Assembly (NCBI RefSeq): GCF_029240215.1
Contig: NZ_JARBTK010000002.1
Span: 124,001 to 188,000 of the forward strand
Source of the DNA: Chryseobacterium sp.
GTDB lineage: Bacteria; Bacteroidota; Bacteroidia; Flavobacteriales; Weeksellaceae
DNA: 64,000 bases
Direction of reading: 5' to 3'
Below the pieces are notes generated by a model. The model was given only the letters and a program-made list of their open reading frames with translations. It did not search any database and had not been told where the DNA came from. Of the stretch, positions 30,852 to 40,226 are shown one piece after another; the first letter of the stretch is position 1, and each line of letters begins with the position of its first letter. A program made the translations under genes and the position numbers.

Positions 30852-33517
30852 TTTTCTTTTTTATTAAATATTTTTTTGAAGATTCCCTTCTTTTCCTCTG
30901 TCTTTTCAGGTTCCTTTTTTGGCGTTGATACTGCTTTGGAAATATCTTTTCCAGCTTCTTTCACAGATTTCTTCACATCTTTTACTGTGCTTTTTACTTC
31001 TTTGACAGATTCTTTCGTTTTTTCAACGGTCTTTTTAGCTTTGTCTACATTGATTCCGATCAGCGTTTTCTTCAGACCGTCTTCAATTCCCTTCCAGAAC
31101 AGATTAAAGAATGACTTTGTAGGATCTCTTTCCACATCTTCCACGATCACAGATTCCGGAAATTTCCCCGAATCTGATTTAACGAAAATATTGACCACAG
31201 CGCTCAAAACACCTTTCTTCTCCTTGCTGTTTTTATCTAAAATTGAAACTTTTAAGTCTTTATGTTTAAGATTAAAAGTTCCGCCAATTCCTTTAGGATT
31301 TCCTTTAAAATTAAACAACATTTCCTGAATCGTTCCCGTTGCAGTAATACTCATATAAGGAACAACAAAAGCATTCAATGCCACCGCCGGAATATTGCTC
31401 AGCTTACCCGCAATCGTAAAACGGTCGCTCTGATCCGCAGTATTAAATCCCCAATTAACAGAAAGAGGTGAAGATTTCATAAATGTACAGTCTATTTTAA
31501 TATCAACCTGAGTTGGCTTCCCTTTCATCTTTGCCGAATTCAGATTTTTTACGTTCATATTAAAATTAGTAAAAGTCAGCTTTCCGGGTCCGCTGCTTTT
31601 TGGCGTATCTTCTTCATATTCTAAAACTGAATTTTTTAGCTGAAAAACATCAATGAACATTGGGATTTTTATATTCCTCAAAAGCCTTGAGTACAATAAT
31701 TTTTCCTTCGGATCATCTGCAGGAATTTTACTTCTGAAAATATTGGCATTGGCTGATAAAATCGTCATGTTGTTCGCATGAAGAAATTTGTTTTCAGAGA
31801 AAAAATCCCATTGTCCGACTGCGGTTATCTGATGGGCTTTCAGATCATACAAATCGCTTTCTACCGGGATCATTCTGATAAACTGAGCTCTTGAAACAAG
31901 AGGTTTCATTGCAACTTGATCAAGCTTTATCTTATTTTTACCAAATGCTAAAGCATCGACTGTCATGTTATAAAACTTTGTTTTGTATGCAAAATTTTTA
32001 GTTGTCAGATTATAATCTTTCACTTCGACAGCCAAACCTCCATTCTTTGATTTTTCTTTCAATTCAATATCTTTTATTGAAGCATTCAGATCATTAAATT
32101 GTAATGGCTGATTTTCTTTGTCGTAAATGATATTTGAATTTTTCAGTGTTACATTTCGAACCAAAACAGGAAACTGAATTCCATTAAAATTTGATTTTTT
32201 ATCAGATTTAATAGTTCCTGCCGTGATTTTCCCATTGACTTGATTGACCAGAACATCTTTTACATCCAGATTAAGTTTTTCATTTGCAATTTCCCATTTA
32301 TTGATGTTAAATGCAATTTGATTTGCTTTTAAATCCATCGTTGTTTTACCGGAACGTGAATCATTAGGAACAACCGATATACTCCTGATATCACCTTTTT
32401 TGGGAGTCATCGCAATGCTTCCGACTTTGATATCCTGATGATTAAAATACTCAATTTTTTTTCCTGAAAAACTGAAATCCTTATATCTCAAAGGAATAAT
32501 TTCTGCAGAAGTTTCTTTGCTGAATTCAATATTTTTAATATTTAAATTGACATCCTTAGCAAAAAGCATTTTGTTTCCATCTGCTTTATTGACCTGAATA
32601 ACAGCATTATTTAATTTGAAATCTCCTAAATTTAATTCAAAATTGAGAGGTTTTTTAACTTCATCAGGAATTGCATTAGTAGTATAAATTAAAATATTAG
32701 GATTCTGGAAAGTCGCATTGGTCAAAGAAACTTTGTTATCCTTTAAAACAACATCTTTAAAATCAATTTTCTGAATAGACGCCGAGATCAGTTGCTTTTT
32801 CTTTGGGTATGTTTTTTTAAAATTTTCAAAATCAATAATAGGAGCAAGCTGAAATTGATCAATTGAAACCTGTCCGTTTGTCGTTGTGATTTTTGCAATT
32901 TTTAAATTATAAATATTATCAGGCTGAAAGAAAATATCTTTTCCTTTAATGCTGTAGTGATCAAACGTCACAGGAAGTTTATTTTCTACCGTTTCTTCGT
33001 TCAACTGAAGATTTTCTACAATCAGATCTAAATCATTTACACTTAATAATTTTTGTTTGGTATATTTAAAAACCTGAATGGTTCCGTTGCTGATTCTGAT
33101 ATTTTCAAAACTGATCGGATTTGTCTTCTTATCCGTTTTTTTGTCTTTAGGTTTTGCCAGAATAATATTCAGATTTGGTTTCGCCAACAACAAATCATTT
33201 GAACTGATTGTCTTGTTAAAAATAGCATCGTAAATTCCAAAACGGCTGATTTTCAACGTATCGATTGTACCTTGAAGTCCTATTACTTTTGTGTTTTGAG
33301 GATTTTTATTATTAACGGTGATTCCTGTAGCGAAAATATTTCCTGTTCCCAAGTCTACATTCAGCGACTTGTAAGAAACTTTATAATCCGTATTTTTCTT
33401 AATATAATCCGGAAGCTGGGTTTTGAGCCAGATATTGATTGCTAAATTTGCAATCAGAATAAGTCCCAAAAAAATTCCAAGACCTATTAAAAGCTTTTTA
33501 ACCCACGGTTTTTTCAT
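30836..33517 (-). CDS. AsmA/DUF748-like envelope protein
   Basis: An 893-residue protein anchored by one N-terminal helix (KKLLIGLGIFLGLILIANLA), with a long beta-rich periplasmic body of repeated two-strand units (FENIRISNGTIQVFK, LNDLDLIVENLQLN-like). The end is a Lys/Glu-rich coiled coil and basic tail. Such AsmA/DUF748-like proteins are thought to bridge the inner and outer membranes and affect lipid or outer-membrane assembly. The N-terminal pattern KVSYKSLNVDLGTGNIFATG is typical. It is 14 bases from the DUF2797 gene but transcribed the same way, so they may be cotranscribed. Confidence 0.75.
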   Translation of the reverse strand: MKKPWVKKLLIGLGIFLGLILIANLAINIWLKTQLPDYIKKNTDYKVSYKSLNVDLGTGNIFATGITVNNKNPQNTKVIGLQGTIDTLKISRFGIYDAIFNKTISSNDLLLAKPNLNIILAKPKDKKTDKKTNPISFENIRISNGTIQVFKYTKQKLLSVNDLDLIVENLQLNEETVENKLPVTFDHYSIKGKDIFFQPDNIYNLKIAKITTTNGQVSIDQFQLAPIIDFENFKKTYPKKKQLISASIQKIDFKDVVLKDNKVSLTNATFQNPNILIYTTNAIPDEVKKPLNFELNLGDFKLNNAVIQVNKADGNKMLFAKDVNLNIKNIEFSKETSAEIIPLRYKDFSFSGKKIEYFNHQDIKVGSIAMTPKKGDIRSISVVPNDSRSGKTTMDLKANQIAFNINKWEIANEKLNLDVKDVLVNQVNGKITAGTIKSDKKSNFNGIQFPVLVRNVTLKNSNIIYDKENQPLQFNDLNASIKDIELKEKSKNGGLAVEVKDYNLTTKNFAYKTKFYNMTVDALAFGKNKIKLDQVAMKPLVSRAQFIRMIPVESDLYDLKAHQITAVGQWDFFSENKFLHANNMTILSANANIFRSKIPADDPKEKLLYSRLLRNIKIPMFIDVFQLKNSVLEYEEDTPKSSGPGKLTFTNFNMNVKNLNSAKMKGKPTQVDIKIDCTFMKSSPLSVNWGFNTADQSDRFTIAGKLSNIPAVALNAFVVPYMSITATGTIQEMLFNFKGNPKGIGGTFNLKHKDLKVSILDKNSKEKKGVLSAVVNIFVKSDSGKFPESVIVEDVERDPTKSFFNLFWKGIEDGLKKTLIGINVDKAKKTVEKTKESVKEVKSTVKDVKKSVKEAGKDISKAVSTPKKEPEKTEEKKGIFKKIFNKKEKTETQ

Positions 33518-33531
33518 AAATTATATTTGAA

Positions 33532-34329
33532 TTAGTTCTTCACATTCATTTCAATCACGTATCCTTCATGCCCTCTCACATTCATAAAATTACCACCTTC
33601 GAAACCTAAATACTGACCTTTAATTCCTGTCAGTCTTCCTGCAAATCCAGGTTTTTTATCCAGAGTGAAAGAAGTCACTTTTTCAGGCTTTGAAAAAGGA
33701 TAATCAAACTTCCACATATTTTCACCTTCAGAATAGAACTTTTGGAAATCTTCAGGAAAATACTCTTTTATTTTCTGCTGAAAATCTGCCAAATCAACTT
33801 CATCTTCAAAATCATCCTGCAGCATTTTTCTCCAATTTGTTTTATCAGCAAGATGTTCTTTCAATGCGACTTCGATCATTCCGGCTTCGTAGCGGTTTTC
33901 AGTTCTTGCAATCGGTAAAGCAAATGTTGCGCCCTGATCAATCCATCGGGTCGGAATCTGTGTATTTCTCGTCACTCCTACTTTCACGTCTCCTGTGTAT
34001 GCTAAATATACGGTGTGTGGCTGCAATTGGATTTGTTTCTCAACATCAAGATCACGTTCACCAATTCCCAGATGGGCCGTAGAAAGCTCTGGTCGGATAA
34101 TAGTGTCACTTGCATACGGACTTTCAAAAAAACAGCTTTTACAGAAACCCATTCTGTAAATCGTTTTATCTAATCCGCAATTTACGCACTGGAAACCAAC
34201 ATGCTTAATACTCAACTCCTTTCCAAGCAATTCATTCATATGAATAAGGTCGCCAGAAAGATTCAGATAATATTGAATCGGCTGATCATTGAAACTCGTC
34301 ATTTTTAAAATTTGTCCTTGAAACTGCAT
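33532..34329 (-). CDS. DUF2797 family protein
   Basis: A 265-residue cytoplasmic protein. A four-cysteine zinc ribbon (CVNCGLDKTIYRMGFCKSCF) lies at about 48-67. A middle domain reads VYLAYTGDVKVGVTR then RWIDQGA and a conserved Glu in ENRYEAGMIE, which resembles the GIY-YIG nuclease core order. The whole length fits DUF2797. Biochemical role is unknown; nuclease activity is only a structural guess. It lies upstream of the AsmA-like gene on the same strand. Confidence 0.8.
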   Translation of the reverse strand: MQFQGQILKMTSFNDQPIQYYLNLSGDLIHMNELLGKELSIKHVGFQCVNCGLDKTIYRMGFCKSCFFESPYASDTIIRPELSTAHLGIGERDLDVEKQIQLQPHTVYLAYTGDVKVGVTRNTQIPTRWIDQGATFALPIARTENRYEAGMIEVALKEHLADKTNWRKMLQDDFEDEVDLADFQQKIKEYFPEDFQKFYSEGENMWKFDYPFSKPEKVTSFTLDKKPGFAGRLTGIKGQYLGFEGGNFMNVRGHEGYVIEMNVKN

Positions 34330-34365
34330 GTGTGATAACTTTTTAGTAAATATAAAATTTTAGAA

Positions 34366-35424
34366 TCAGTTATTGTTGTTTTTAGTTTTTATTCGTTCTA
34401 TTTCCTGTTTTAATTCAGAAATCTGCGTCTGCATATCTTTCATTTGCGGAGATTCTGTTTTTTGCTGTTTTGGTGAATACTGCCAAATTAAATGAATATC
34501 TTTAACAAGACTGTTATGTTCTTCTAACCGCTCTTTACTGATGGCTAAACTATCATTCAACAATGTTATTTTCAAAAATCTCCCTCCCTTTTCTTCAAAA
34601 ATTTCGTGATTGATAATCGCTAATTCAGGATGGTTTTCTTTGATTGTTTTAATATAATTCTCAGATCTTTCTTTCAGCTTTTCTTTATCCCATTTCTTTT
34701 TGGTGAGCCAAATACTTGGAATAAGGATCAAGACAGAGATCAAACTTATAAAGAGTGATATTTTATGGTTTTTGATTTTGTTTTTCTGAAGATAATATTT
34801 TTGATAGCCAAGTACAATGCTGAGTATCCACGTTCCAACCCCGATAAAAAAACAATTGATAAGATAAAAATAAAATCCTCCCCAGAAATATTCCCAATTG
34901 CCATTTGCAATCCCAAATCCGGCGGTACAAAGAGGCGGAATGCATGCTGTGGAAACTGCAACACCCGCTATTACTTTGATAGCTTCTTTTCTTACAATAC
35001 CCAAAAACCAGGCAAAACCTCCCAATATGGCTAAAAAACAATCAAAAACAGTAGCCGTTTTAAAGCTTTCGAGTTGAGCGGTTTCTGAATGAAAAGGAGT
35101 GATAAAAAAATAAAGTGTAGATGAGCAAAGTGCCACAACAATCATTAATGCCCAATTGATAATACCCAACTTTATAAGATGCCTGTTGCCAATCGAAAAA
35201 CCAAAGGCAGCCCCCACAATCGGTCCCATCAACGGTGATATAAGCATTGCGCCGATTACCGCCGCCGGACTATTAATATTAAGACCTATACAAGCAATGC
35301 CCATTGAGATGACCAAAAGCCAAAGATTATGACCCCGAAAATAAATTCCTTCCTCAATTTCATTAAAGGTAAAATCTTCTTCCTCTTCTTTGGGTAAACT
35401 TAAAAGTTTCTGAAAATTAATCAT
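34366..35424 (-). CDS. DUF389 membrane protein
   Basis: A 352-residue inner-membrane protein. About six helices lie between residues 30 and 250; the signature block SPAAVIGAMLISPLMGPIVG lies near residue 52 and GVAVSTACIPPLCTAGFG near 155. The C-terminal ~100 residues are soluble and end in a coiled coil (TQISELKQEIERIKT). It belongs to the uncharacterised hydrophobic DUF389 family (TIGR00341). A transport role is suspected for the family but unproven. Confidence 0.88.
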   Translation of the reverse strand: MINFQKLLSLPKEEEEDFTFNEIEEGIYFRGHNLWLLVISMGIACIGLNINSPAAVIGAMLISPLMGPIVGAAFGFSIGNRHLIKLGIINWALMIVVALCSSTLYFFITPFHSETAQLESFKTATVFDCFLAILGGFAWFLGIVRKEAIKVIAGVAVSTACIPPLCTAGFGIANGNWEYFWGGFYFYLINCFFIGVGTWILSIVLGYQKYYLQKNKIKNHKISLFISLISVLILIPSIWLTKKKWDKEKLKERSENYIKTIKENHPELAIINHEIFEEKGGRFLKITLLNDSLAISKERLEEHNSLVKDIHLIWQYSPKQQKTESPQMKDMQTQISELKQEIERIKTKNNNN

Positions 35425-35475
35425 CTATCATATTTAAAAAACAAAAGTAAGAAAACAGCTTTCAACTATTATTAA

Positions 35476-35483
35476 TAAATTTG
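35476..35483 (+). promoter_or_regulatory. -7 box of the epimerase gene
   Basis: TAAATTTG fits TAnnTTTG, 20 bases before the ATG at 35503. Confidence 0.6.
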
Positions 35484-35502
35484 TGGTCTAAAAAAAATAC
35501 AC

Positions 35503-36525
35503 ATGACGTATCTCGTTACGGGAGGAAGCGGATTTATTGGTTCCCACTTGGTAGAAGAATTATTGAAACACGGACATTCTGTCATAAACATTGACAATTT
35601 TGATGATTTCTATGATTACCAGATGAAGATTAAAAATACTTTAAACTCAATTGAAAAAAATATTGATTTTGAATTTTCCGACAAGCAAAACGATATTGAA
35701 AACCTGATTTCTATTTCAAAATCAGAACATTACACTTTATATCATCAGGATATCAGAGACAAAAGTGGTTTAGAAAAAATATTTAAAAGTCATCAAATTG
35801 ATCTGATTATTCATTTAGCAGCACTTGCAGGAGTTCGCCCCTCTATTGAAAGACCTTTAGAATACGAAGAAGTCAATGTTCGTGGCACAATGAATCTTTG
35901 GGAACTCTGCAACCAGTTTGGAATTAAGAAATTTGTTTGCGCTTCTTCATCAAGTGTTTATGGCAATAACGAGAAAATTCCTTTTTCCGAAACCGATAAT
36001 GTAGACCAACCCATTTCACCTTATGCGGCGACAAAAAAATGTGGTGAGATTTTAGGTCATGTTTATCATAGTCTTTATCATATCGATATGATTCAGTTGA
36101 GGTTTTTCACGGTTTATGGACCGAGACAAAGACCTGATCTGGCGATACATAAATTCACTAAGTTGATTTCTGAAGACAAAGAAATTCCGTTCTACGGCGA
36201 CGGAAACACGGCAAGAGATTACACTTATATTGATGATATTATTGATGGTATTGTAAAATCAGTTGTCTATTTAGAAAACCACTCCAAGGTTTATGAAATC
36301 ATCAATTTAGGCGAAAGCGAAGTGATCAAGCTTTCTGAAATGTTGTCAGTTATCGAAAAAAATCTTGACAAAATTGCCACAAAAAAAATGCTGCCACTAC
36401 AGCAGGGAGATGTGCAGAAAACCAACGCAGATATTACAAAAGCCCGAGATTTAATCGGTTACAAGCCAATTACAAACTTCCAAAATGGCACAAAAAAATT
36501 TGTGGAATGGTTTTTGAGAAAATGA
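35503..36525 (+). CDS. NAD-dependent sugar epimerase (UDP-glucuronate 4-epimerase-like)
   Basis: A 340-residue extended short-chain dehydrogenase. The Rossmann motif GGSGFIGSHL is at residues 7-16; the catalytic set is SSSVYG and Tyr-x3-Lys in SPYAATKKCGE; substrate-side blocks are LRFFTVYGPRQRPD and DGNTARDYTYIDDI. It changes sugar stereochemistry of a UDP-sugar through a keto intermediate, for polysaccharide or lipopolysaccharide synthesis. The closest named subgroup is UDP-glucuronate/galacturonate 4-epimerase; substrate is not proven. It is monocistronic. Confidence 0.88.
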   Translation: MTYLVTGGSGFIGSHLVEELLKHGHSVINIDNFDDFYDYQMKIKNTLNSIEKNIDFEFSDKQNDIENLISISKSEHYTLYHQDIRDKSGLEKIFKSHQIDLIIHLAALAGVRPSIERPLEYEEVNVRGTMNLWELCNQFGIKKFVCASSSSVYGNNEKIPFSETDNVDQPISPYAATKKCGEILGHVYHSLYHIDMIQLRFFTVYGPRQRPDLAIHKFTKLISEDKEIPFYGDGNTARDYTYIDDIIDGIVKSVVYLENHSKVYEIINLGESEVIKLSEMLSVIEKNLDKIATKKMLPLQQGDVQKTNADITKARDLIGYKPITNFQNGTKKFVEWFLRK

Positions 36526-36639
36526 CATCAATCTATCGCAATCACGCTCACAAAAGCATTTGCAGTAAATATAGACGAAATTTAATAAAAGAATTGAAAA
36601 TCAAGTCATAAAAAAAGTTTATAATATAACCTATTTTTA

Positions 36640-36647
36640 TACTTTTG
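36640..36647 (+). promoter_or_regulatory. -7 box of the DUF2795 gene
   Basis: TACTTTTG fits TAnnTTTG, 16 bases before the ATG at 36664. Confidence 0.6.
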
Positions 36648-36663
36648 CAAAAAATAATAAATT

Positions 36664-36885
36664 ATGTACTGGACATTAGAATTAGCTTCATACCTAAGCG
36701 ACGCACCTTGGCCGATGACAAAAGCAGAACTTATCGACTACGCAATCAGAACTGGTGCACCAATGGAAGTTGTAGAAAACCTTCAGGCAATCGAGGATGA
36801 AGGTGAAGTTTACGACGCAATTGATGAGATCTGGAGCGATTATCCTACGGACGAAGATTATCTTTGGAACGAGGACGAATATTAA
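36664..36885 (+). CDS. DUF2795 family small acidic protein
   Basis: A 73-residue strongly acidic protein: MYWTLELASYLSDAPWPMTK, then YAIRTGAPMEVVENLQAIED and a tail of Asp/Glu/Tyr. This is the normal length and sequence of Bacteroidota DUF2795 proteins, whose function is unknown. It is a short transcription unit, with its own promoter and terminator, in front of secA. Confidence 0.85.
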   Translation: MYWTLELASYLSDAPWPMTKAELIDYAIRTGAPMEVVENLQAIEDEGEVYDAIDEIWSDYPTDEDYLWNEDEY

Positions 36886-36897
36886 TAAAAAAGCATT

Positions 36898-36927
36898 AAG
36901 CTTTAAGCAACACGCTTAAAGCTTTTT
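36898..36927 (+). terminator. Terminator between DUF2795 and secA
   Basis: Perfect 11-bp stem AAGCTTTAAGC / GCTTAAAGCTT with loop AACAC, then TTTC. Confidence 0.85.
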
Positions 36928-37002
36928 CAATAATAACATACACCCATTAGGTGTAATTTTAATATGCTTAAAGCCCTAGGTTTTGAGCTTAAAACAAATT
37001 CT

Positions 37003-40000
37003 ATGAGTTTTTTAAATAAAGTTCTTAAAGGGTTTTTGGGAGACAAGAAAGCGCAGGACCTTAAGGAAGTAAAAAAAGTTGTAACAAAAATCAAAGCTGT
37101 TGAACCAAGCATCGGAGAATTATCTGATGATGGTTTAAGAGAAAAGACTGCTGAATTTAAATCTAAAATTAAAGCAGCGACAAATACTATTACAACTCAG
37201 ATAGAACAAATCAAAGAGCAGATCAAGAATTCAAAAAATGTTGATGAAAAAGAAGCTCTTTTCTCTAAAATAGAAACTTTGAAAAAAGAATCTTACGAGA
37301 TTGAAGAAAAAGTTCTTTTGCAGGTTCTTCCTGAAGCTTTTGCGTTGATCAAAGAAACCTCAAGAAGATGGGCTCAAAACGGAGAAATCCGTGTAAAAGC
37401 TACTGATTGGGACAGAGAACTTGCTTCAACTAAAGATTTCGTTGAGATCCAAGGTGAGGAAGCAGTCTGGAAAAACTCATGGAATGCAGCCGGAACTCCT
37501 ATTTTATGGGACATGGTGCATTACGACACTCAGTTTATTGGTGGTGTGATTCTTCACAGCGGTAAAATTGCCGAAATGGCAACAGGTGAAGGTAAAACTT
37601 TGGTAGGAACACTTCCAATTTACTTAAATGCTCTTCCTGAAAGAGGAGTACACGTTGTAACGGTGAATGATTATTTGGCGAAACGTGACTCCGCTTGGAT
37701 GGGACCATTGTACCAATTCCACGGAATGTCAATTGACTGTATTGACAATCATCAGCCAAACTCAGACGGAAGAAGAAAAGCATACAATTCAGATATCACT
37801 TACGGAACCAATAACGAATTTGGTTTTGATTATCTCAGAGACAATATGGTGACTTCACCTACAGAATTAGTGCAAAGAGAATTAAACTTTGCCATTGTAG
37901 ATGAGGTTGACTCTGTATTGGTGGATGACGCAAGAACACCTTTGATCATTTCCGGTCCGGTTCCTCAGGGAGACAGACAGGAATTTGATGTTCTTAAACC
38001 TTCTATCGACAGAATTGTTGAAGTTCAGAAAAAAACAGTTTCTGCAATTTTTAATGAAGCTAAAAAATTAATTGCAGCAGGAAACACCAAAGAAGGAGGA
38101 TTTAAATTACTTCAGGCTTACAGAGGTTTACCAAAAAACAGACAATTAATCAAGTTTTTATCTGAAAGCGGAAACAGAGCATTACTTCAAAAAGTAGAAG
38201 CTCAGTACATGCAGGATAACAACCGTGATATGCCAATCGTTGATAAAGATTTGTATTTCGTTATCGAAGAGAAAAACAATCAGGTTGATTTGACGGATAA
38301 AGGTGTTGAATATATGTCTCAGGGGAATTCTGACAACAACTTCTTTGTTCTTCCTGACATCGGAACAGAAATCGCTGAAGTGGAAGCTAAAAATTTATCT
38401 AAAGAAGAAGAATTTGAAGCTAAAGAAAAGCTTTTCGCAGAATTTGCCGAAAAATCTGAGCGTGTTCACACAATGAGCCAGCTATTGAAAGCATATACAT
38501 TGTTTGAGAAAGATGATGAATATGTTGTCATTGACGGCGAAGTAAAAATTGTTGATGAGCAGACAGGTCGTATCATGGAAGGAAGACGTTATTCAGACGG
38601 TCTTCACCAGGCGATTGAAGCTAAAGAAAGCGTAAAAATAGAAGCTGCTACACAAACTTTTGCAACGGTAACTCTCCAAAACTATTTCCGTATGTACAAC
38701 AAACTTGCGGGGATGACAGGTACAGCAGAAACTGAAGCGGGAGAACTTTGGCAGATTTACAAATTAGACGTTGTAGTAATTCCTACCAACCGTCCGATTC
38801 AAAGACATGACAAACAAGATTTGGTTTTCAAAACCAACAGGGAAAAATATAACGCAGTAATTGAAGAGATTGAAAAATTAACAGCAGCAGGAAGACCGGT
38901 ATTGGTGGGTACGACTTCTGTGGAGATTTCACAGTTGCTTTCAAAAGCACTTCAGTTAAGAAAAATTCAGCACCAGGTATTGAATGCGAAGCTTCACAAA
39001 AAAGAAGCAGAGATCGTTGCCGGAGCAGGTCAGCCGGGAGTTGTGACCATTGCAACCAACATGGCAGGTCGTGGTACCGATATTAAGCTTACCAAAGAAG
39101 TAAAAGAAGCCGGAGGTTTAGCGATCATCGGAACAGAAAGACATGATTCCAGACGTGTTGACAGACAGTTAAGGGGTAGAGCAGGACGTCAGGGAGATCC
39201 CGGAAGTTCTCAGTTCTATGTTTCTTTGGAAGATAATCTGATGCGTTTGTTCGGTTCTGAAAGAATTGCTAAAATGATGGACAGAATGGGTCATAAGGAA
39301 GGTGAAGTAATTCAGCATTCTATGATTTCCAAATCTATCGAAAGAGCTCAGAAGAAAGTAGAAGAAAACAACTTCGGTACAAGAAAGAGACTTCTTGAGT
39401 ACGATGATGTAATGAATAAGCAGCGTGATGTAATCTATAAAAGAAGAAAGAATGCATTATTCGGAGATCACCTGAAATACGATATTACAAACATGATCTT
39501 TGATGTATCAAATTCTATCGTAGCAAAAGGTAAAGCAACCGGAAACTATAAAGATTTTGAATTTGAAGTGATTAAAAACTTCACTATGGAATCTCCTATT
39601 TCTGAAAGTGATTTTAAGTCAAAACAAATTCCTGAGCTTACAGACATTCTTTTCAAAGCAGCTCAAGCTGACTATGATATGAAACTGAATCTTCTGAAAG
39701 AAAAATCATTCCCTATTATTGAGAATGTTTATCAGAACCAGGGTTCGATGTTTAAAATGATCCAGGTTCCTTTCACAGACGGTGTTAAAACATTAACCAT
39801 CGTTACCGATCTGAAAGAAGCTCACGATACAAACTGCGATAGCCTGATCAATGATTTTGAAAAGAACATCACTTTATCAATCATCGACGAAAACTGGAAA
39901 CTTCACCTTCGTGAAATGGATGATTTGAGAAAATCTTCTCAGGGAGCTGTTTACGAACAAAAGGATCCTTTGGTGATTTACAAACAGGAATCTTTCCATT

Positions 40001-40074
40001 TGTTCAGCGAAATGGTTGACAAAATGAACAAAGAAATTATTTCTTTCTTATACAGAGGAGAGATTCCCGCATAA
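37003..40074 (+). CDS. secA: Preprotein translocase ATPase SecA
   Basis: A 1023-residue motor that drives proteins through Sec[23 protein letters not shown] at 37003 is the family start; the ATG at 36964 adds 13 atypical residues. Walker [10 protein letters not shown] is at ~192-200; [32 protein letters not shown] and [15 protein letters not shown] are helicase/ATPase motifs. There is an insertion-rich coiled region around 60-110. The C-terminus stops after FLYRGEIPA and lacks the CxCxSGxxxxHC zinc motif that binds SecB in proteobacteria. Core gene, monocistronic. Confidence 0.97.
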   Translation: MSFLNKVLKGFLGDKKAQDLKEVKKVVTKIKAVEPSIGELSDDGLREKTAEFKSKIKAATNTITTQIEQIKEQIKNSKNVDEKEALFSKIETLKKESYEIEEKVLLQVLPEAFALIKETSRRWAQNGEIRVKATDWDRELASTKDFVEIQGEEAVWKNSWNAAGTPILWDMVHYDTQFIGGVILHSGKIAEMATGEGKTLVGTLPIYLNALPERGVHVVTVNDYLAKRDSAWMGPLYQFHGMSIDCIDNHQPNSDGRRKAYNSDITYGTNNEFGFDYLRDNMVTSPTELVQRELNFAIVDEVDSVLVDDARTPLIISGPVPQGDRQEFDVLKPSIDRIVEVQKKTVSAIFNEAKKLIAAGNTKEGGFKLLQAYRGLPKNRQLIKFLSESGNRALLQKVEAQYMQDNNRDMPIVDKDLYFVIEEKNNQVDLTDKGVEYMSQGNSDNNFFVLPDIGTEIAEVEAKNLSKEEEFEAKEKLFAEFAEKSERVHTMSQLLKAYTLFEKDDEYVVIDGEVKIVDEQTGRIMEGRRYSDGLHQAIEAKESVKIEAATQTFATVTLQNYFRMYNKLAGMTGTAETEAGELWQIYKLDVVVIPTNRPIQRHDKQDLVFKTNREKYNAVIEEIEKLTAAGRPVLVGTTSVEISQLLSKALQLRKIQHQVLNAKLHKKEAEIVAGAGQPGVVTIATNMAGRGTDIKLTKEVKEAGGLAIIGTERHDSRRVDRQLRGRAGRQGDPGSSQFYVSLEDNLMRLFGSERIAKMMDRMGHKEGEVIQHSMISKSIERAQKKVEENNFGTRKRLLEYDDVMNKQRDVIYKRRKNALFGDHLKYDITNMIFDVSNSIVAKGKATGNYKDFEFEVIKNFTMESPISESDFKSKQIPELTDILFKAAQADYDMKLNLLKEKSFPIIENVYQNQGSMFKMIQVPFTDGVKTLTIVTDLKEAHDTNCDSLINDFEKNITLSIIDENWKLHLREMDDLRKSSQGAVYEQKDPLVIYKQESFHLFSEMVDKMNKEIISFLYRGEIPA

Positions 40075-40095
40075 GAGATAAATTACAGATATGAT

Positions 40096-40126
40096 AAAAA
40101 CCGCTTCAGTTGAAGCGGTTTTTTTG
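40096..40126 (+). terminator. secA terminator
   Basis: Perfect 12-bp stem AAAACCGCTTCA / TGAAGCGGTTTT with a GT loop and a T run. Confidence 0.92.
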
Positions 40127-40183
40127 TTATTCAATAAATAACACTTTGCTCATAACATGACAAATGTCAATTTTTGTATTTTA

Positions 40184-40211
40184 TTTAGAATAATTAAAAA
40201 CAATATATTTG
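40184..40211 (+). promoter_or_regulatory. Promoter and Fur-like motif of the TonB receptor gene
   Basis: TTTAGAATAATTAAAAA at 40184-40200 lies 3 bases before the -7 box TATATTTG (40204-40211). The reversed motif TTTAGATTAATTATAAT stands before the PepSY gene (42440-42456). The shared pattern TTTAGA-W-TAATTA-W-A resembles a Fur-type operator; iron control is inferred. Confidence 0.5.
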
Positions 40212-40226
40212 CAAAAATTTATCTTC

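Noticed and set aside
30876..31328. 150-codon plus-strand ORF opposite the AsmA-like gene
   Set aside because: It mirrors the Lys/Glu-rich end of the real gene, giving Phe/Ser-rich nonsense; the minus-strand protein is clearly coding.
34763..35041. Several 70-90 codon ORFs over the DUF389 gene
   Set aside because: Shadow frames of the membrane protein; no start context or domain.
36964..37002. Earlier ATG for secA
   Set aside because: Adds 13 residues not found in the family; the ATG at 37003 gives the conserved N-terminus.
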